Notes: generated by a model not told the origin, from the letters alone. A stretch of DNA of 64,000 nt from CBDAQA01 sp965198865 (GCA_965198865.1 CBDAQA010000019.1:39543-103542); one strand, 5' to 3'; positions 43,478 through 53,208 are shown, numbered from the stretch's first letter. Made by a program: numbers and translations.

Positions 43478-45658
43478 TCAGGCGTTCTCCTCCAGGATCT
43501 GCTTCCGCACGTTCGCCGGCACCTCGGCGTACTTCAGCGGCTCCATGGCGCTGGCGGCGCGGCCCGTGCTCATCGACCGCAGTTCCGTCGTGTAGCCGAA
43601 CATCTCGCTCAGCGGCACCTCGGCCTCGATGATCGTCGTGTTCCCACGCTCCTCGCTGTTGAGGATCAAGCCGCGGCGGCGGTTCAGGTCGCCGGTCACG
43701 TTGCCCTGGAACTCGATCGGGGTCGTCACGACCACCTTCATGATCGGCTCCAGCAGCGTCGCGCCGGCCTTGTGGACGGCGTCCTTGAACGCGATCTGCC
43801 CGGCCAGCTCGAACGCGATCTGGCTGCTGTCCACGTCGTGGTACTTGCCGTCCAGCAGCGTCACCTTGGCGTTGATCAGCGGGAAGTTCGCCAGCACGCC
43901 GGTCTTGGCGGCCATGCGGGCGCCGTACTCAATGCTGGGGATGAACTCCTTGGGGATGCTGCCGCCGAACACCTTGTTCTCGAACGCGAAGCTGTCCTCC
44001 CAGCCGAGCTTCTTCAGCGTCTCGGCGTCGCACATCTCGCCGGTCGCCGGGTCGGTGCCGTCGAAGGGCTCCAGGCGGATCGTGCAGTCGCCGAACTGGC
44101 CCCGACCGCCGGTCTGCTTCTTGTGGATCCCGCGGGCCTCGGCCGCCTTGGTGATCGTCTCCTTGTAGGCGACCTTCGGCTTGCCGACGATCACGTCGAC
44201 CTTGTAGTCGCGGGTCAGCCGCATCTTGAGGATCTCCAGGTGCAGCTCGCCCATGCCGGCGATGACCGTTTCACCGGTCTCCTCGTTGTAGTTCGTCCGG
44301 AACGTCGGGTCCTGCCGCCGGAGCTTGGTGAGCGCGTCGCCCATCTTCTGCTTGTCGGCCCCGCTCTTGGGCTCGATCGACATGCTGATGACCGGCTCGG
44401 GGAAGCTGGGCCGCTCGAGGATGATCGGGTGGTCCGGGTCGCACAGCGTGTCGCCGGTGTTGGCCTCATCGATGCCGATGACGGCGATGATGTCGCCGGC
44501 CTCGGCGGTCTCGATCGGGATGCGGTCGTCGGCCGACATCTGGAACATCCGGCTGATGTTCTCGCGCGTGTTCTTGTTGGCGTTGAGCACGCGCGTCCCC
44601 TTGACCAGCGTGCCGCTGTAGACGCGGACGTAGGTCAGCGTGCCGAACTTGTCGTCCACGATCTTGAACGCCAGCCCGCAGAACGGGGCATCCGGCTGAC
44701 GCGGGCGGACCTCGACCTTCTCCTTGTCCTTGGGCGCGGTGCCGGTGGCGGCCGGCAGGTCCAGCGGGTTCGGCAGGTAGTCGATGACGCCGTCCAGCAT
44801 CACCTGCACGCCGGCGTACTTGTAGGCCGACCCGCAGAACAGCGGGTGGGCCTTGAACTCGATCGTCCCCTTGCGCAGCGCCGCCTTCAGCTCGGCCGGC
44901 TGCAGCGACTCGGGGTCGGTCAGGTACTTGTCCATCAGCGCGTCGTCCAGCTCGGCGATCTTCTCGAGCATGATGGCGCGGTAGTGGTTGTACTTCTCCA
45001 GCATGTGCTCGGGCACCGGCTTCTGGATGACCAGGTTGCCCTTGTCGTCGGCCGGGTCGGCGTAGTAGGCGATGCCGTCGATCAGGCTGATCACGCCCTT
45101 GAACGAGTCGGCCTGCCCGTCGGGGATCACCACCGGGATCGCCGGGGCGCCGAGCCGGTCGAGGATCGTCTTGTAGCAGAACTCGTAGTCGGCCCCGACC
45201 TTGTCCATCTTGTTGATGAAGCAGATCCGCGGGACGTTGTACTTCGTCGCCTGCCGCCAGACGGTCTCGCTCTGGGCCTCGACGCCCTCCTTGCCGTCGA
45301 ACACGGCGACCGCCCCGTCCAGCACGCGCAGGCTGCGCTCCACCTCCACCGTGAAGTCGACGTGCCCGGGCGTGTCGATCAGGTTGATGTTGTAGCTGTC
45401 GACGGCCTTGGCGGCCTCCTTGTCGGCCATCTTCCACGCGCCCGGCTTCCACACGCAGAACGTGGCGGCCGAGTTGATCGTGATGCCCCGCTTCTGCTCT
45501 TCCGGGTCGAAGTCCATGACGGCCGTGCCATCGTGCACCTCGCCGATCTTGTGGATGCGGCCCGTGTAGTACAGGATCCGCTCGGACGTGGTCGTCTTGC
45601 CGGCGTCAATGTGGGCGGCGATGCCGATGTTGCGAATTTTCGTGAGGTCGCGGGCCAT
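43478..45658 (-). CDS. fusA: translation elongation factor G
   Basis: EF-G drives ribosomal translocation with GTP. The 726 residues include AHIDAGKTTTSERILYYTG (P loop), the switch region RGITINSAAT, DTPGHVDFT and NKMDKVGAD, then domains II-V ending in the family tail. Small insertions after TGTAPKDKEKVEV distinguish it from shorter homologues. It is not next to rpsL, rpsG or tuf, the usual neighbours, and stands alone with a 400-bp upstream gap. Whether this is the only EF-G of the genome cannot be told here. Confidence 0.96.
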   Translation of the reverse strand: MARDLTKIRNIGIAAHIDAGKTTTSERILYYTGRIHKIGEVHDGTAVMDFDPEEQKRGITINSAATFCVWKPGAWKMADKEAAKAVDSYNINLIDTPGHVDFTVEVERSLRVLDGAVAVFDGKEGVEAQSETVWRQATKYNVPRICFINKMDKVGADYEFCYKTILDRLGAPAIPVVIPDGQADSFKGVISLIDGIAYYADPADDKGNLVIQKPVPEHMLEKYNHYRAIMLEKIAELDDALMDKYLTDPESLQPAELKAALRKGTIEFKAHPLFCGSAYKYAGVQVMLDGVIDYLPNPLDLPAATGTAPKDKEKVEVRPRQPDAPFCGLAFKIVDDKFGTLTYVRVYSGTLVKGTRVLNANKNTRENISRMFQMSADDRIPIETAEAGDIIAVIGIDEANTGDTLCDPDHPIILERPSFPEPVISMSIEPKSGADKQKMGDALTKLRRQDPTFRTNYNEETGETVIAGMGELHLEILKMRLTRDYKVDVIVGKPKVAYKETITKAAEARGIHKKQTGGRGQFGDCTIRLEPFDGTDPATGEMCDAETLKKLGWEDSFAFENKVFGGSIPKEFIPSIEYGARMAAKTGVLANFPLINAKVTLLDGKYHDVDSSQIAFELAGQIAFKDAVHKAGATLLEPIMKVVVTTPIEFQGNVTGDLNRRRGLILNSEERGNTTIIEAEVPLSEMFGYTTELRSMSTGRAASAMEPLKYAEVPANVRKQILEENA

Positions 45659-46059
45659 GATGGTGTTCCGTTAGATCGCCCCGGTCCCGGGGCGACGGTT
45701 GAGGTTCGGATGAAGACTTGAGGTTCGCCCCGGCCGTTCAGCGGCAGGGTTGCTTCAGCAACCCTGAACCGAACCGCGAATGCAATGCTCAGGGGGCGGA
45801 ACGAACGCCGCCACTCCCGCCGAGAAGGCGGAACGTCAGGCGGCACGGACGGACTGGCGGGAGCGGACGCACATAGCTCTCCCCGGTCCGTTTCGGCCCG
45901 CCGACGTATCCGATACGTCACCGGCTCGTCGCGGGTTGCCCCAGTCGACGAAGATGCCTCAGGACGAGGAGTGGCGGTACTCTAGCGGGCCAGGACGGTG
46001 AATCAAGGCGATTTCGACGAAGTTGCCGGGCGACGCAGTCGACGGGCGCACCGCGTCCA
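45659..46059 (-). promoter_or_regulatory. long upstream region of fusA with hairpins and a 17-bp palindrome
   Basis: No gene is visible. On the fusA strand the leader would contain a stem CGCCCCGG/CCGGGGCG (45677-45694) starting 18 bp before the ATG and a second perfect stem CAGGGTTGC/GCAACCCTG (45745-45766). Farther up, GACGTATC-C-GATACGTC (45903-45919) is a perfect palindrome of operator type. These could mark a structured, regulated leader, but I see no clear promoter. Confidence 0.4.
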
Positions 46060-46485
46060 TCACCGCCGCTGCAATTGCTCCAACGCCTTGCGGGCGGCTT
46101 CCAGCGGGACGCCGGTCGGGCCGACGGAGCCGACGTGGAAGTCGACCGGGCGGCCGTCCTTGGTGTCGACCTGCACCAGCCCGCTGCCGTCGGTGGCCCA
46201 GCCGATGATCGACGTGATGTTCTTGGGGTTGTCCGGGTCGACGAACTCCAGCCCGCATGCCTGGCCGGCCGCGTACTGCAGCACGGCGCAGGGGCGATCC
46301 TTGTCGTCGACGAGCAGCAGCTTCCGCGTGCGCACCTCCGGCACCACAGCGGGTCCGTCACTGGTGCCCGCCCCGGCCACGAGCAGCGATCCCAACGCGA
46401 TGGCCCCCCATCGCCAGCGGCGAGCGGACCGCTCGAGCTGATCGACGCGGGCGGCTAGGCCGAGTGCGGACAGCGTGTTTCCCAT
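46060..46485 (-). CDS. hypothetical membrane-anchored protein
   Basis: A 141-residue protein of unknown function. It starts MGNTLSALGLAARVDQLERS (short amphipathic helix), has one hydrophobic segment (WGAIALGSLLVAGAG, about 25-40) and a C-terminal beta-rich part with LLLVDDKDRPCAVLQYAAG and LVQVDTKDGRPVDFHV. The repeated D-x-D/K-G-R-P turn pattern recalls short beta-hairpin repeats seen in other uncharacterised bacterial proteins. It lies between Uma2 and fusA on the same strand. The ATG at 46485 was chosen because the helix begins there. Confidence 0.6.
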   Translation of the reverse strand: MGNTLSALGLAARVDQLERSARRWRWGAIALGSLLVAGAGTSDGPAVVPEVRTRKLLLVDDKDRPCAVLQYAAGQACGLEFVDPDNPKNITSIIGWATDGSGLVQVDTKDGRPVDFHVGSVGPTGVPLEAARKALEQLQRR

Positions 46486-46580
46486 ATCCGAGATTGTAAC
46501 GCGCCCCGCCGCCGAATGGACGTCGGCAGCGGTGCGATCATCGTCGCACCGTCGGTACAACATCGCGGTGCCAGCCCGTC

Positions 46581-47198
46581 TCACGGCAGCAGGTCGGCGA
46601 CGGCAATCGTGCCAACCTCCAGCGAGTCGACCACGACCGGGACATGGTCGCCATCGGCGTACCGCCGCACCGTGGCGTACGCCGGCTCTGCGGTCGGCCC
46701 GGACGGGTCGGTGTACACCTCGACCACCCGCTCGTGCAGCACAACGATCCAGTACGTCGGCATGCCGGCCCGGGCGTAGACGCGGCGCTTGATGCCGCGG
46801 TCCTGTCGGACGCTGGTGTTGGCCACCTCGACGACCAGGGCCGCATCGGCCGGCGTGGGGTGGCGTCGAAGGTAGTCACGCTGGGTCCCGCGCGCCACCG
46901 TCACGTCCGGCTCGGGCTCGCTGTCCGGCGTCGTCACGGGGTGCGGGCCGCGGACCACCCAGCCCGTCGGGAGAACTTCTCGTAGCAGGTCGGCCGTCAC
47001 CTCGACCGTCGCCGCGTGAATCGCATCCTCGCCCACTTTCGGAACCACCCACCCTTCCAGCAGTTCGATCGGTTCGCGGTCGGCCTCCATGTTTTGCCGG
47101 AGCAGGTCGTGGTACTGGTCGACCGTCAAACGGACGACGGGCACGTCCGGTATTCCGGCCGCCGTGAGCCGGTCGGCCGGGATAAGTTCGGTCGCCAT
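46581..47198 (-). CDS. Uma2 family protein (second)
   Basis: A 205-residue Uma2 protein. Visible motifs are EPIELLEGWVVPK, SEPEPDVTVARGT (metal-binding Asp) and AALVVEVANTSVRQDRGIKR with Glu and Lys, then YARAGMPTYWIVVL. Start ATG 47198 with GAGGAG upstream. It shares the layout of the copy at 2568-3281 but differs widely in sequence. Function unknown for the family. Confidence 0.88.
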   Translation of the reverse strand: MATELIPADRLTAAGIPDVPVVRLTVDQYHDLLRQNMEADREPIELLEGWVVPKVGEDAIHAATVEVTADLLREVLPTGWVVRGPHPVTTPDSEPEPDVTVARGTQRDYLRRHPTPADAALVVEVANTSVRQDRGIKRRVYARAGMPTYWIVVLHERVVEVYTDPSGPTAEPAYATVRRYADGDHVPVVVDSLEVGTIAVADLLP

Positions 47199-47284
47199 GG
47201 CGGTCTCCTCTGGCGTTGATTGTAACCGGTCCAACCTCGCGATGGCAGCGTCGCAGACCGCATCGAACGCCCAACCTGGCCGGC

Positions 47285-48388
47285 CTACGAGCTGCGCGGT
47301 ATCTCACTGAACGTCACCGCATCCAGATCCAACCCGGCCACCCGCCCCGCCGCCAGGTGAACATCGCCCAACCCGGCGATCATGGCGGCGTTGTCGGTGC
47401 AATAGCTGAGCGGCGGGAAGTGGCACGGGACGGGGCACGTCGCCAGCGCTGCCCGCAGCCCGCGGTTTGCCGAGACGCCGCCACCGACGATGACCGACCG
47501 TGCGCCGACCCGCTCGACCGCCCGGCCGATCTTCTGCACCAGCACGCCGACGCACGCCGCCTGGAACGACGCGGCGATGTCGGCGACCTCGCGCTCGGTC
47601 GGCGGCGGTTTCGTGGGGTGCGGCTCGCGCCGGCTGGGGACGCCGCGGACGTGGTAGAGGACGGCGGTCTTCAGGCCGCTGAAGCTGAAGTCGAGCGAGT
47701 CGCGGTCCAGCATCGTCCGCGGCAGCTTCACGGCCTGGGGGTCGCCCGTCGCTGCCAGCTTGTCGAGCAGCGGGCCGCCGGGGTAGCCGAGGCCGAGGAT
47801 CGACGCGACCTTGTCGTATGCCTCGCCGACGGCGTCGTCGATCGTGGAGCCGATCAGTTGGACGCCGGACCAGGACCGCACGTGGTACAGGGCTGTGTGC
47901 CCCCCGCTGCAGACGAGGCCGACGGCGGGAAAGGACACCCCGCTTAGCGACGGCCCGAAGGGCAGGGCTTCTCCGGCGCTCGAAGCACGGCCCTCTGGGC
48001 CGTCGCTAAACGGAGCGGGCTTTAACATCACGCTGTACAGGTGCGCCTGCACGTGGTCGACCGCGACCAATGGCTTGCCGATTGCCCACGCCAAGGTTTT
48101 GGCCGCTGTCACGCCGACCAGCAGCGACCCGATCAAGCCGGGGCGGGCGGCGACGGCGACGGCATCGATCTCATCGAGCGAGACGCCCGCAGCGGCGACG
48201 GCCTCGCGCAGAACCGGGCCGATCGCCTCGACGTGGGCACGGCTGGCGATCTCCGGCACCACGCCGCGGAACTTGGCGTGGACGCCGGCCTGCGACGCGA
48301 CAACACTGCTCAGCACCCTAAGCCCGTCCACCACGAGGGCGGCGGCCGTCTCATCGCACGTGGATTCAATGCCCAGGACCAGCGCCAT
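47285..48388 (-). CDS. tsaD: tRNA N6-threonylcarbamoyladenosine transferase TsaD, with an in-frame insert
   Basis: TsaD transfers the threonylcarbamoyl group to A37 of ANN-decoding tRNAs. The 367 residues keep LGIESTCDETAAALV at the start, the metal-binding DHVQAHLYS (His112, His116), LVCSGGHTALYHV and a C-terminal GGGVSANRGLR. Residues of about 126-150 are extra compared with usual homologues and are encoded by the palindromic element 47942-48011. They lie between the two metal-site regions, probably as a surface loop. Since tsaD is normally essential, the insert must be tolerated. Confidence 0.94.
   Translation of the reverse strand: MALVLGIESTCDETAAALVVDGLRVLSSVVASQAGVHAKFRGVVPEIASRAHVEAIGPVLREAVAAAGVSLDEIDAVAVAARPGLIGSLLVGVTAAKTLAWAIGKPLVAVDHVQAHLYSVMLKPAPFSDGPEGRASSAGEALPFGPSLSGVSFPAVGLVCSGGHTALYHVRSWSGVQLIGSTIDDAVGEAYDKVASILGLGYPGGPLLDKLAATGDPQAVKLPRTMLDRDSLDFSFSGLKTAVLYHVRGVPSRREPHPTKPPPTEREVADIAASFQAACVGVLVQKIGRAVERVGARSVIVGGGVSANRGLRAALATCPVPCHFPPLSYCTDNAAMIAGLGDVHLAAGRVAGLDLDAVTFSEIPRSS
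47942..48011. repeat. palindromic element inside tsaD
   Basis: Arms 47942-47963 and 47990-48011 (22 nt each) are complementary except at 3 positions; the right arm reads GCCCTCTGGGCCGTCGCTAA. The pairing extends further with bulges (CCCGCT and AGCGGG). The element is read in frame and adds SDGPEGRASSAGEALPFGPS to the protein. Confidence 0.85.
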
Positions 48389-48474
48389 CCGACTTCACCC
48401 GAGCGGTGTGCCACCCTAAGGACGACACTCTAGCTAGCCGGCCACACGAACCGCGGCACTCACCTTGCGCGAGC

Positions 48475-48885
48475 TCAGTTGACGAAGCCCTGCTCGTTCA
48501 GCAGCGCGATGAGCCGGGTGAAGTCGAGCGGCTTTCGGAAGCACAGGACCTGCCGAGATCGGCGGATGCGATCCAGCTCGTCCGACCCGGCGGCGGTGAT
48601 CAGCACAGGCAGTACGGTAGCGCTGACCGCCTCAATGTGGCGGATAAAGTCGATGCCGTTCATGCCGGGCAGGTGGAAGTCGACCAACGCGATCGCCGGC
48701 ACGCCGTCCTCGGCGACCGCCTTCAGCGCCTCTTCAGCGGACTGGTACGCCCTGCTGGCAAAACCATGGGCCGTGACCAAGGCCAGCAGCGCTCTGCGGG
48801 AGATCAACTCATCCTCAACGATGATCACGTCGCACGGCGATCGCAGCATCGGCTGGGCTTGACGGCGATGCATGAGGGGGGCCAT
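48475..48885 (-). CDS. stand-alone response regulator receiver
   Basis: A 136-residue receiver domain. The acidic pocket is VIIVEDE (residues 20-26), the phosphorylated Asp is in ALVDFHLPGMNG (Asp69), Thr lies in VLITAAGS and Lys in CFRKPLDF. There is no output domain, so it would act by protein contact, as CheY- or FixJ-receiver-like proteins do. No histidine kinase is near. Start ATG 48885 is the most likely; ATG 48870 is possible. Confidence 0.88.
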   Translation of the reverse strand: MAPLMHRRQAQPMLRSPCDVIIVEDELISRRALLALVTAHGFASRAYQSAEEALKAVAEDGVPAIALVDFHLPGMNGIDFIRHIEAVSATVLPVLITAAGSDELDRIRRSRQVLCFRKPLDFTRLIALLNEQGFVN

Positions 48886-49170
48886 GGGGTGCCAACTTCC
48901 GTTCCGACAGGAGCGTCGGCACATCGTGGGCAAATGCGATGCCACGCGCTCAGGTATTTTCTGATGCGCGATGCTCCGGCGGTGCAAGTGTCCATCGGGC
49001 AGTGCTGTGCGTCACAACATGGGGTCGGCCGTTGATGCCGCGGCGGTCGACACGGCGCGCAGTTTTGTTCTCATTACGCGACGCGACGACGGGCTTACCG
49101 GTCATTCACACGCTATTGTGAGCGCCCCCTATTCCGTCGGGCCATCGACTGCGGGGTGAGGATGTTTGCA

Positions 49171-50517
49171 ATGTCTGACGCTGCCGATTCGAACGCGACG
49201 CCGCAATCGACCGAGAAGCCCAAGTACCGGCCCTACCGTCCGACCCAATTCCGATCCCGGAATCACGCTTCGGCGCACGCCGATCTGGCGACGGACGAGG
49301 GGCCGATGATGGTGACCGAACGGGCGCAGGTCCCGCGTGGTGCCCCCACCCTGATCGACCGGCCGGACACGCTTGCCGCCCTGCTTGGCGAGCTGCGGGC
49401 AGCCCGGCGGTTCGCCTACGACAGCGAGTTCATCGGCGAGCTGACCTACGTGCCGAAGCTGTGCCTGATCCAGGTGGCGACGGCCGACCGTGTCGCCCTG
49501 ATCGACCCGCTGGTCGGGCTCGACCTCACGCCATTCTGGGAGCTGATCTGCGACCCGGCCGTGGAGAAGATCGTCCACGCGGGCCAGCAGGACATCGAGC
49601 CGGTCTTCCGGCACGTCGGCCGGCGGGCCGCCAACGTGTTCGACACCCAGGTGGCGGCCGGGTTCGTGGGGCTGGCGTACCCCGTGTCGCTGTCCAAGCT
49701 GGTGCTCGACAAGATCGGGGCGAAGCTCGGCAAGGGGCTGACGTTCACCAGCTGGGACCAACGGCCGCTGAGCCCCATGCAGCTGAAGTACGCCGCCGAC
49801 GACGTGCGGTACCTGCTGGCCGTTCGGGACCAGCTCGGGCAACGGTTGGACGAGCTGGGCCACGCCGCCTGGGCCGCCGCCGAGACGGCCGCGGCGTGCG
49901 ACCCGGACAGCTTCGGCTTCGACCCCGAGTCGGCCTACCTCAGAGTGCGCGGGGCCGGCGGCCTGCCGCCGCGGAACGCCGCCGTCCTTCGCGAACTGGC
50001 CATCTGGCGCGACGCACAGGCGCGCGATCACGACGTGCCCGCCCGCACGTTCCTGAAGGACGAGGTGCTGCTCGACCTCGCCCGCCAGCCGGCCAAATCG
50101 GTCGACCGGCTGGCGCGCGTCCGCGGCATGCCCCGGCCGGTGGAGCAGTCGTACGGCGACGAGATCATCGCCGTCACCGCGCGCGGCCTGGCGCTGCCGG
50201 TCGACCAGCTGCCGCCCGACCGCGACGTCGAGCCGACGCCGCGGCAGCGGTTCAACGCCGACGCCGCCTGGTCCCTGCTCGGCGTGGTCTGCGCCGGCCG
50301 GTCGATCGACCCGGCCCTCATCAGCAGCCGACAGGAAGTGGGCGAGGTGTACCGCGCCGTGTCGACCGGCCTATCCCCTCCCGACGATGCCCGCCTGCTG
50401 AAGGGCTGGCGTCGCGAGGCGGCCGGTCAAACCCTGCTCGACCTGCTGGCCGGCCGCGGATCCGTCCGCGTAAACTGGGCCGACGACGGCCTGCGATCGT
50501 CCATCGATCCGAAGTAG
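49171..50517 (+). CDS. rnd: ribonuclease D
   Basis: A 448-residue 3'-5' exoribonuclease of tRNA maturation. The DEDDy active site is visible: FAYDSEFIGE (D, E), HAGQQDIEP (D) and LKYAADDVRYLL (D and Tyr). The HRDC domain follows (RNAAVLRELAIWRDAQARDH). The first 50 residues are a Pro/Arg/Ser-rich extension. Candidate starts are GTG 49156, ATG 49162 and ATG 49171; I prefer 49171 because the GGGGTGAGG upstream is then correctly spaced. It is divergent from the receiver gene. Confidence 0.93.
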   Translation: MSDAADSNATPQSTEKPKYRPYRPTQFRSRNHASAHADLATDEGPMMVTERAQVPRGAPTLIDRPDTLAALLGELRAARRFAYDSEFIGELTYVPKLCLIQVATADRVALIDPLVGLDLTPFWELICDPAVEKIVHAGQQDIEPVFRHVGRRAANVFDTQVAAGFVGLAYPVSLSKLVLDKIGAKLGKGLTFTSWDQRPLSPMQLKYAADDVRYLLAVRDQLGQRLDELGHAAWAAAETAAACDPDSFGFDPESAYLRVRGAGGLPPRNAAVLRELAIWRDAQARDHDVPARTFLKDEVLLDLARQPAKSVDRLARVRGMPRPVEQSYGDEIIAVTARGLALPVDQLPPDRDVEPTPRQRFNADAAWSLLGVVCAGRSIDPALISSRQEVGEVYRAVSTGLSPPDDARLLKGWRREAAGQTLLDLLAGRGSVRVNWADDGLRSSIDPK

Positions 50518-50532
50518 CCCAACGGAGTTTCC

Positions 50533-50772
50533 ATGCCGATCTACGAGTACACCTGCGACAGCTGCCAGTCCCGATTTGACCAACTGCAGCGGACCATGTC
50601 CGCAGCCGCCGATGATCCGCGCCCCGCCTGCCCCAGCTGCGGCTCGCCGCAGACGTCGCGCTCGCTGAGCGTGTTCGCCGTCGCCGCCGATACCGGTGGG
50701 CGTTCCAATAGTGCCCCCAGTGGCGGCATGTGCGGCTGCGGAAAGGTGCCGGGGTCATGCGGGATGGGGTGA
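50533..50772 (+). CDS. FmdB-type zinc ribbon protein
   Basis: A 79-residue protein with the FmdB-family N-terminus MPIYEYTCDSCQSRFDQLQR and a second Cys pair CPSCGSP, forming one zinc ribbon. The C-terminal GGMCGCGKVPGSCGMG is Gly/Cys-rich. Such proteins are predicted regulators, but few have known functions. It lies 15 bp after rnd and is probably co-transcribed. The following 278 bp up to xseB carry no gene that I can see. Confidence 0.88.
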   Translation: MPIYEYTCDSCQSRFDQLQRTMSAAADDPRPACPSCGSPQTSRSLSVFAVAADTGGRSNSAPSGGMCGCGKVPGSCGMG

Positions 50773-51050
50773 TGGATCAGGTAGTTCAGTCCTGACCTGC
50801 ACGCCTGTCACACCACGAATATAACCAACGTCGCGTGACAGGGGCGTGGCGACGCGATCATCGCGAACTCCCGTGTCATCGTTCCTACGCCTAGCTGCGG
50901 CGAAGGCCCCGATGCCACCGCGGTTGGATGAACTCCATTGCGGCGACGTTCCTCAGAGCCGCGAATTCTCGTTCAAGCGGCGCGACACGTTGTCCCAAAC
51001 TTGGGTTTGGCACGGAGCACCCTCTTTGTAGCTGTGATCACTCGGATGCT

Positions 51051-51320
51051 TCAGGCGCGCCCTTCTGTATCCTTCTCTTCCGCCGCCAACAATGTGATCC
51101 GCGCCTCGCCGTCGGGCGAGCGGGTCAACTGCTCAATCTGCGTCTGCGCCGCCGACAGCACCGACCGGCAGTGCTGGATCAGGAACGCTCCGCGCTCGTA
51201 GCGGGTCAGGCTCTCCTCCAGGCCGATCTGGCCGTTCTCCATTTCGGACAGGATCGCCTCCAGCTCGCGCATGCCCTCCTCGAACGACTTAGGGGCGGGT
51301 TGGGTCTTCTTCGTGGCCAT
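51051..51320 (-). CDS. xseB: exodeoxyribonuclease VII small subunit
   Basis: An 89-residue XseB: FEEGMRELEAILSEMENGQI and LEESLTRYERGAFLIQHCRS are the two helices of the family, which bind the large subunit XseA to form a single-strand nuclease. Start ATG 51320 (MATKKTQPAPKSF). XseA is not in the window. It is separated from rplT by a strong hairpin. Confidence 0.93.
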   Translation of the reverse strand: MATKKTQPAPKSFEEGMRELEAILSEMENGQIGLEESLTRYERGAFLIQHCRSVLSAAQTQIEQLTRSPDGEARITLLAAEEKDTEGRA

Positions 51321-51341
51321 AGCGGTGCCAGTATATGGAAA

Positions 51342-51380
51342 CGGCACGGCCGGCGGTGCGGTGCACCGCCGGCCGTGCCG
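51342..51380 (-). terminator. terminator-like hairpin after rplT
   Basis: A perfect 18-bp stem (CGGCACGGCCGGCGGTGC with its complement, 3-nt loop) lies 24 bp past the rplT stop. TTTCC follows on the minus strand. It lies just before xseB, so it separates the infC operon from xseB. Confidence 0.75.
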
Positions 51381-51403
51381 GGTTGGGAACTTGATGGGCA
51401 GGC

Positions 51404-51799
51404 TCAGGCCGCGACGGGGGCGGCGGAGTTCTCGGTCGTCGGCACGTAGATGTGCGGGCGGACCAACTCGACCACCGCGTCGAACGCGGCCGCGTCGTTA
51501 ACGGCCAGCTCGCTGAGCATCTTCCGGTTCATCTCGACGCCGGCCAGGATGGCGGCGGGGATGAACCGGCTGTAGTTCACCCCGCGGGCGCGCAGGGCGG
51601 CCGACAGGCGGGTGATCCAGAGGGCCCGGAAGTGCCGCTTCTTCTGGCGACGGTCGCGATAGGCGTACCGGTCGGCCCGGCGGATGAACTCGATCGCCGA
51701 CCGGTACTGCTTGCCCGGCGAGGCAACGAAGCCGCTCGCGCGGTTCAATACACGTTTACGTTTGCGGGCGTGGGTAACGCCACCTTTGGAACGGGCCAT
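51404..51799 (-). CDS. rplT: 50S ribosomal protein L20
   Basis: A 131-residue L20: MARSKGGVTHARKRKRVLNR at the N-terminus, YAYRDRRQKKRHFRALWITR in the middle and GVNYSRFIPAAILAGVEMNR are family blocks. L20 is needed for large subunit assembly and represses its own operon in several bacteria by binding leader RNA. Start ATG 51799 with GGAG upstream. The C-terminus is about 12 residues longer than usual (NSAAPVAA). Confidence 0.96.
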   Translation of the reverse strand: MARSKGGVTHARKRKRVLNRASGFVASPGKQYRSAIEFIRRADRYAYRDRRQKKRHFRALWITRLSAALRARGVNYSRFIPAAILAGVEMNRKMLSELAVNDAAAFDAVVELVRPHIYVPTTENSAAPVAA

Positions 51800-51935
51800 C
51801 GGAAACTCCGACCAGGGGGGACAATGGGAGCCAGAGGCACAACTCGGCGGACGTCGCCCAGGGCGGTCACACCGGCGGCATAGCTGCGCCGGCAACGCGC
51901 CGTACGCTTTGGTGTTCGAACGATCAACAGAGCCC

Positions 51936-51957
51936 AGCGGCTCCGCCGCGGGTTCTT
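51936..51957. repeat. palindromic repeat AGCGGCTCCGCCGCGGG at the rpmI 3' end
   Basis: AGCGGCTCCGCCGCGGGTTC begins at 51936 and reaches the rpmI stop codon. GCGGC-TCC-GCCGC is a small hairpin. The same 17-base core occurs at 59429-59445 inside the dus gene. On the minus strand it lies in the 157-bp rpmI-rplT gap. Confidence 0.6.
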
Positions 51958-52244
51958 CAGGCCTTCGCCTCGGGCGTGGTCTCGACCACCACCTCGACCG
52001 TCTCTTCCAAGGCGCGGTCGTGCGCAACCTTGGCCGGCTTCAGCTTGCTCAGGCCCATCATGAACCGCATGTTCTTCGCGTGACCCTCGAACAGCACGGC
52101 CGCCCGGCCGAGGTGCCGACGCTTGTTGCCGCTCCGGCTGCTCATCAAGTGCGACGTGAACCCATGGTGAGCCTTGAGCTTACCCGTCTTGGTCACCTTG
52201 AACCGCTTCGCCACGGCCTTGTTGGGCTTGAACTTGTACGCCAT
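51957..52244 (-). CDS. rpmI: 50S ribosomal protein L35
   Basis: A 95-residue L35 with KFKPNKAVAKRFKVTKTGKL and HLMSSRSGNKRRHLGRAAVL, the conserved basic blocks. It is about 30 residues longer than typical L35: an acidic, Val/Glu-rich tail (ALEETVEVVVETTPEAKA) is added. Start ATG 52244 with AAGGA upstream. It lies second in infC-rpmI-rplT, after a terminator-like hairpin. Confidence 0.95.
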   Translation of the reverse strand: MAYKFKPNKAVAKRFKVTKTGKLKAHHGFTSHLMSSRSGNKRRHLGRAAVLFEGHAKNMRFMMGLSKLKPAKVAHDRALEETVEVVVETTPEAKA

Positions 52245-52285
52245 CGGAAGGGTCCTTGGCCGCCGTGCGGCACCGACAGTTGACG

Positions 52286-52319
52286 AAAGAAAACCGCCCC
52301 TCTCAACGAGAGGGGCGGG
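52286..52319 (-). terminator. terminator or attenuator between infC and rpmI
   Basis: A perfect 10-bp stem (CCGCCCCTCT and AGAGGGGCGG, 52295-52319) is followed on the minus strand by TTTTCTTTC. It has the full form of a Rho-independent terminator and sits 42 bp before rpmI. Since rpmI-rplT need expression too, read-through must be regulated or a second promoter used. Confidence 0.8.
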
Positions 52320-52360
52320 GAGTTATATCAGGACGGCAATGGGACGTCCAGTGAACTGCA

Positions 52361-53113
<753 letters not shown>

Positions 53114-53208
53114 GGCTCAGGTCTCCAAGGGGCTGGCCCCGGTCGGAAGGCCCCTTCCGAACACCGGGTACGCATGACATTAGGATCGCGGCCGCACGGC
53201 CGGCGGAA

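Noticed and set aside
43394..45721. A long open frame of 775 codons on the plus strand opposite fusA
   Set aside because: It is antisense to a clear EF-G gene, has a His/Arg/Val-rich composition typical of the complement of GC-rich codons, and has no domain.
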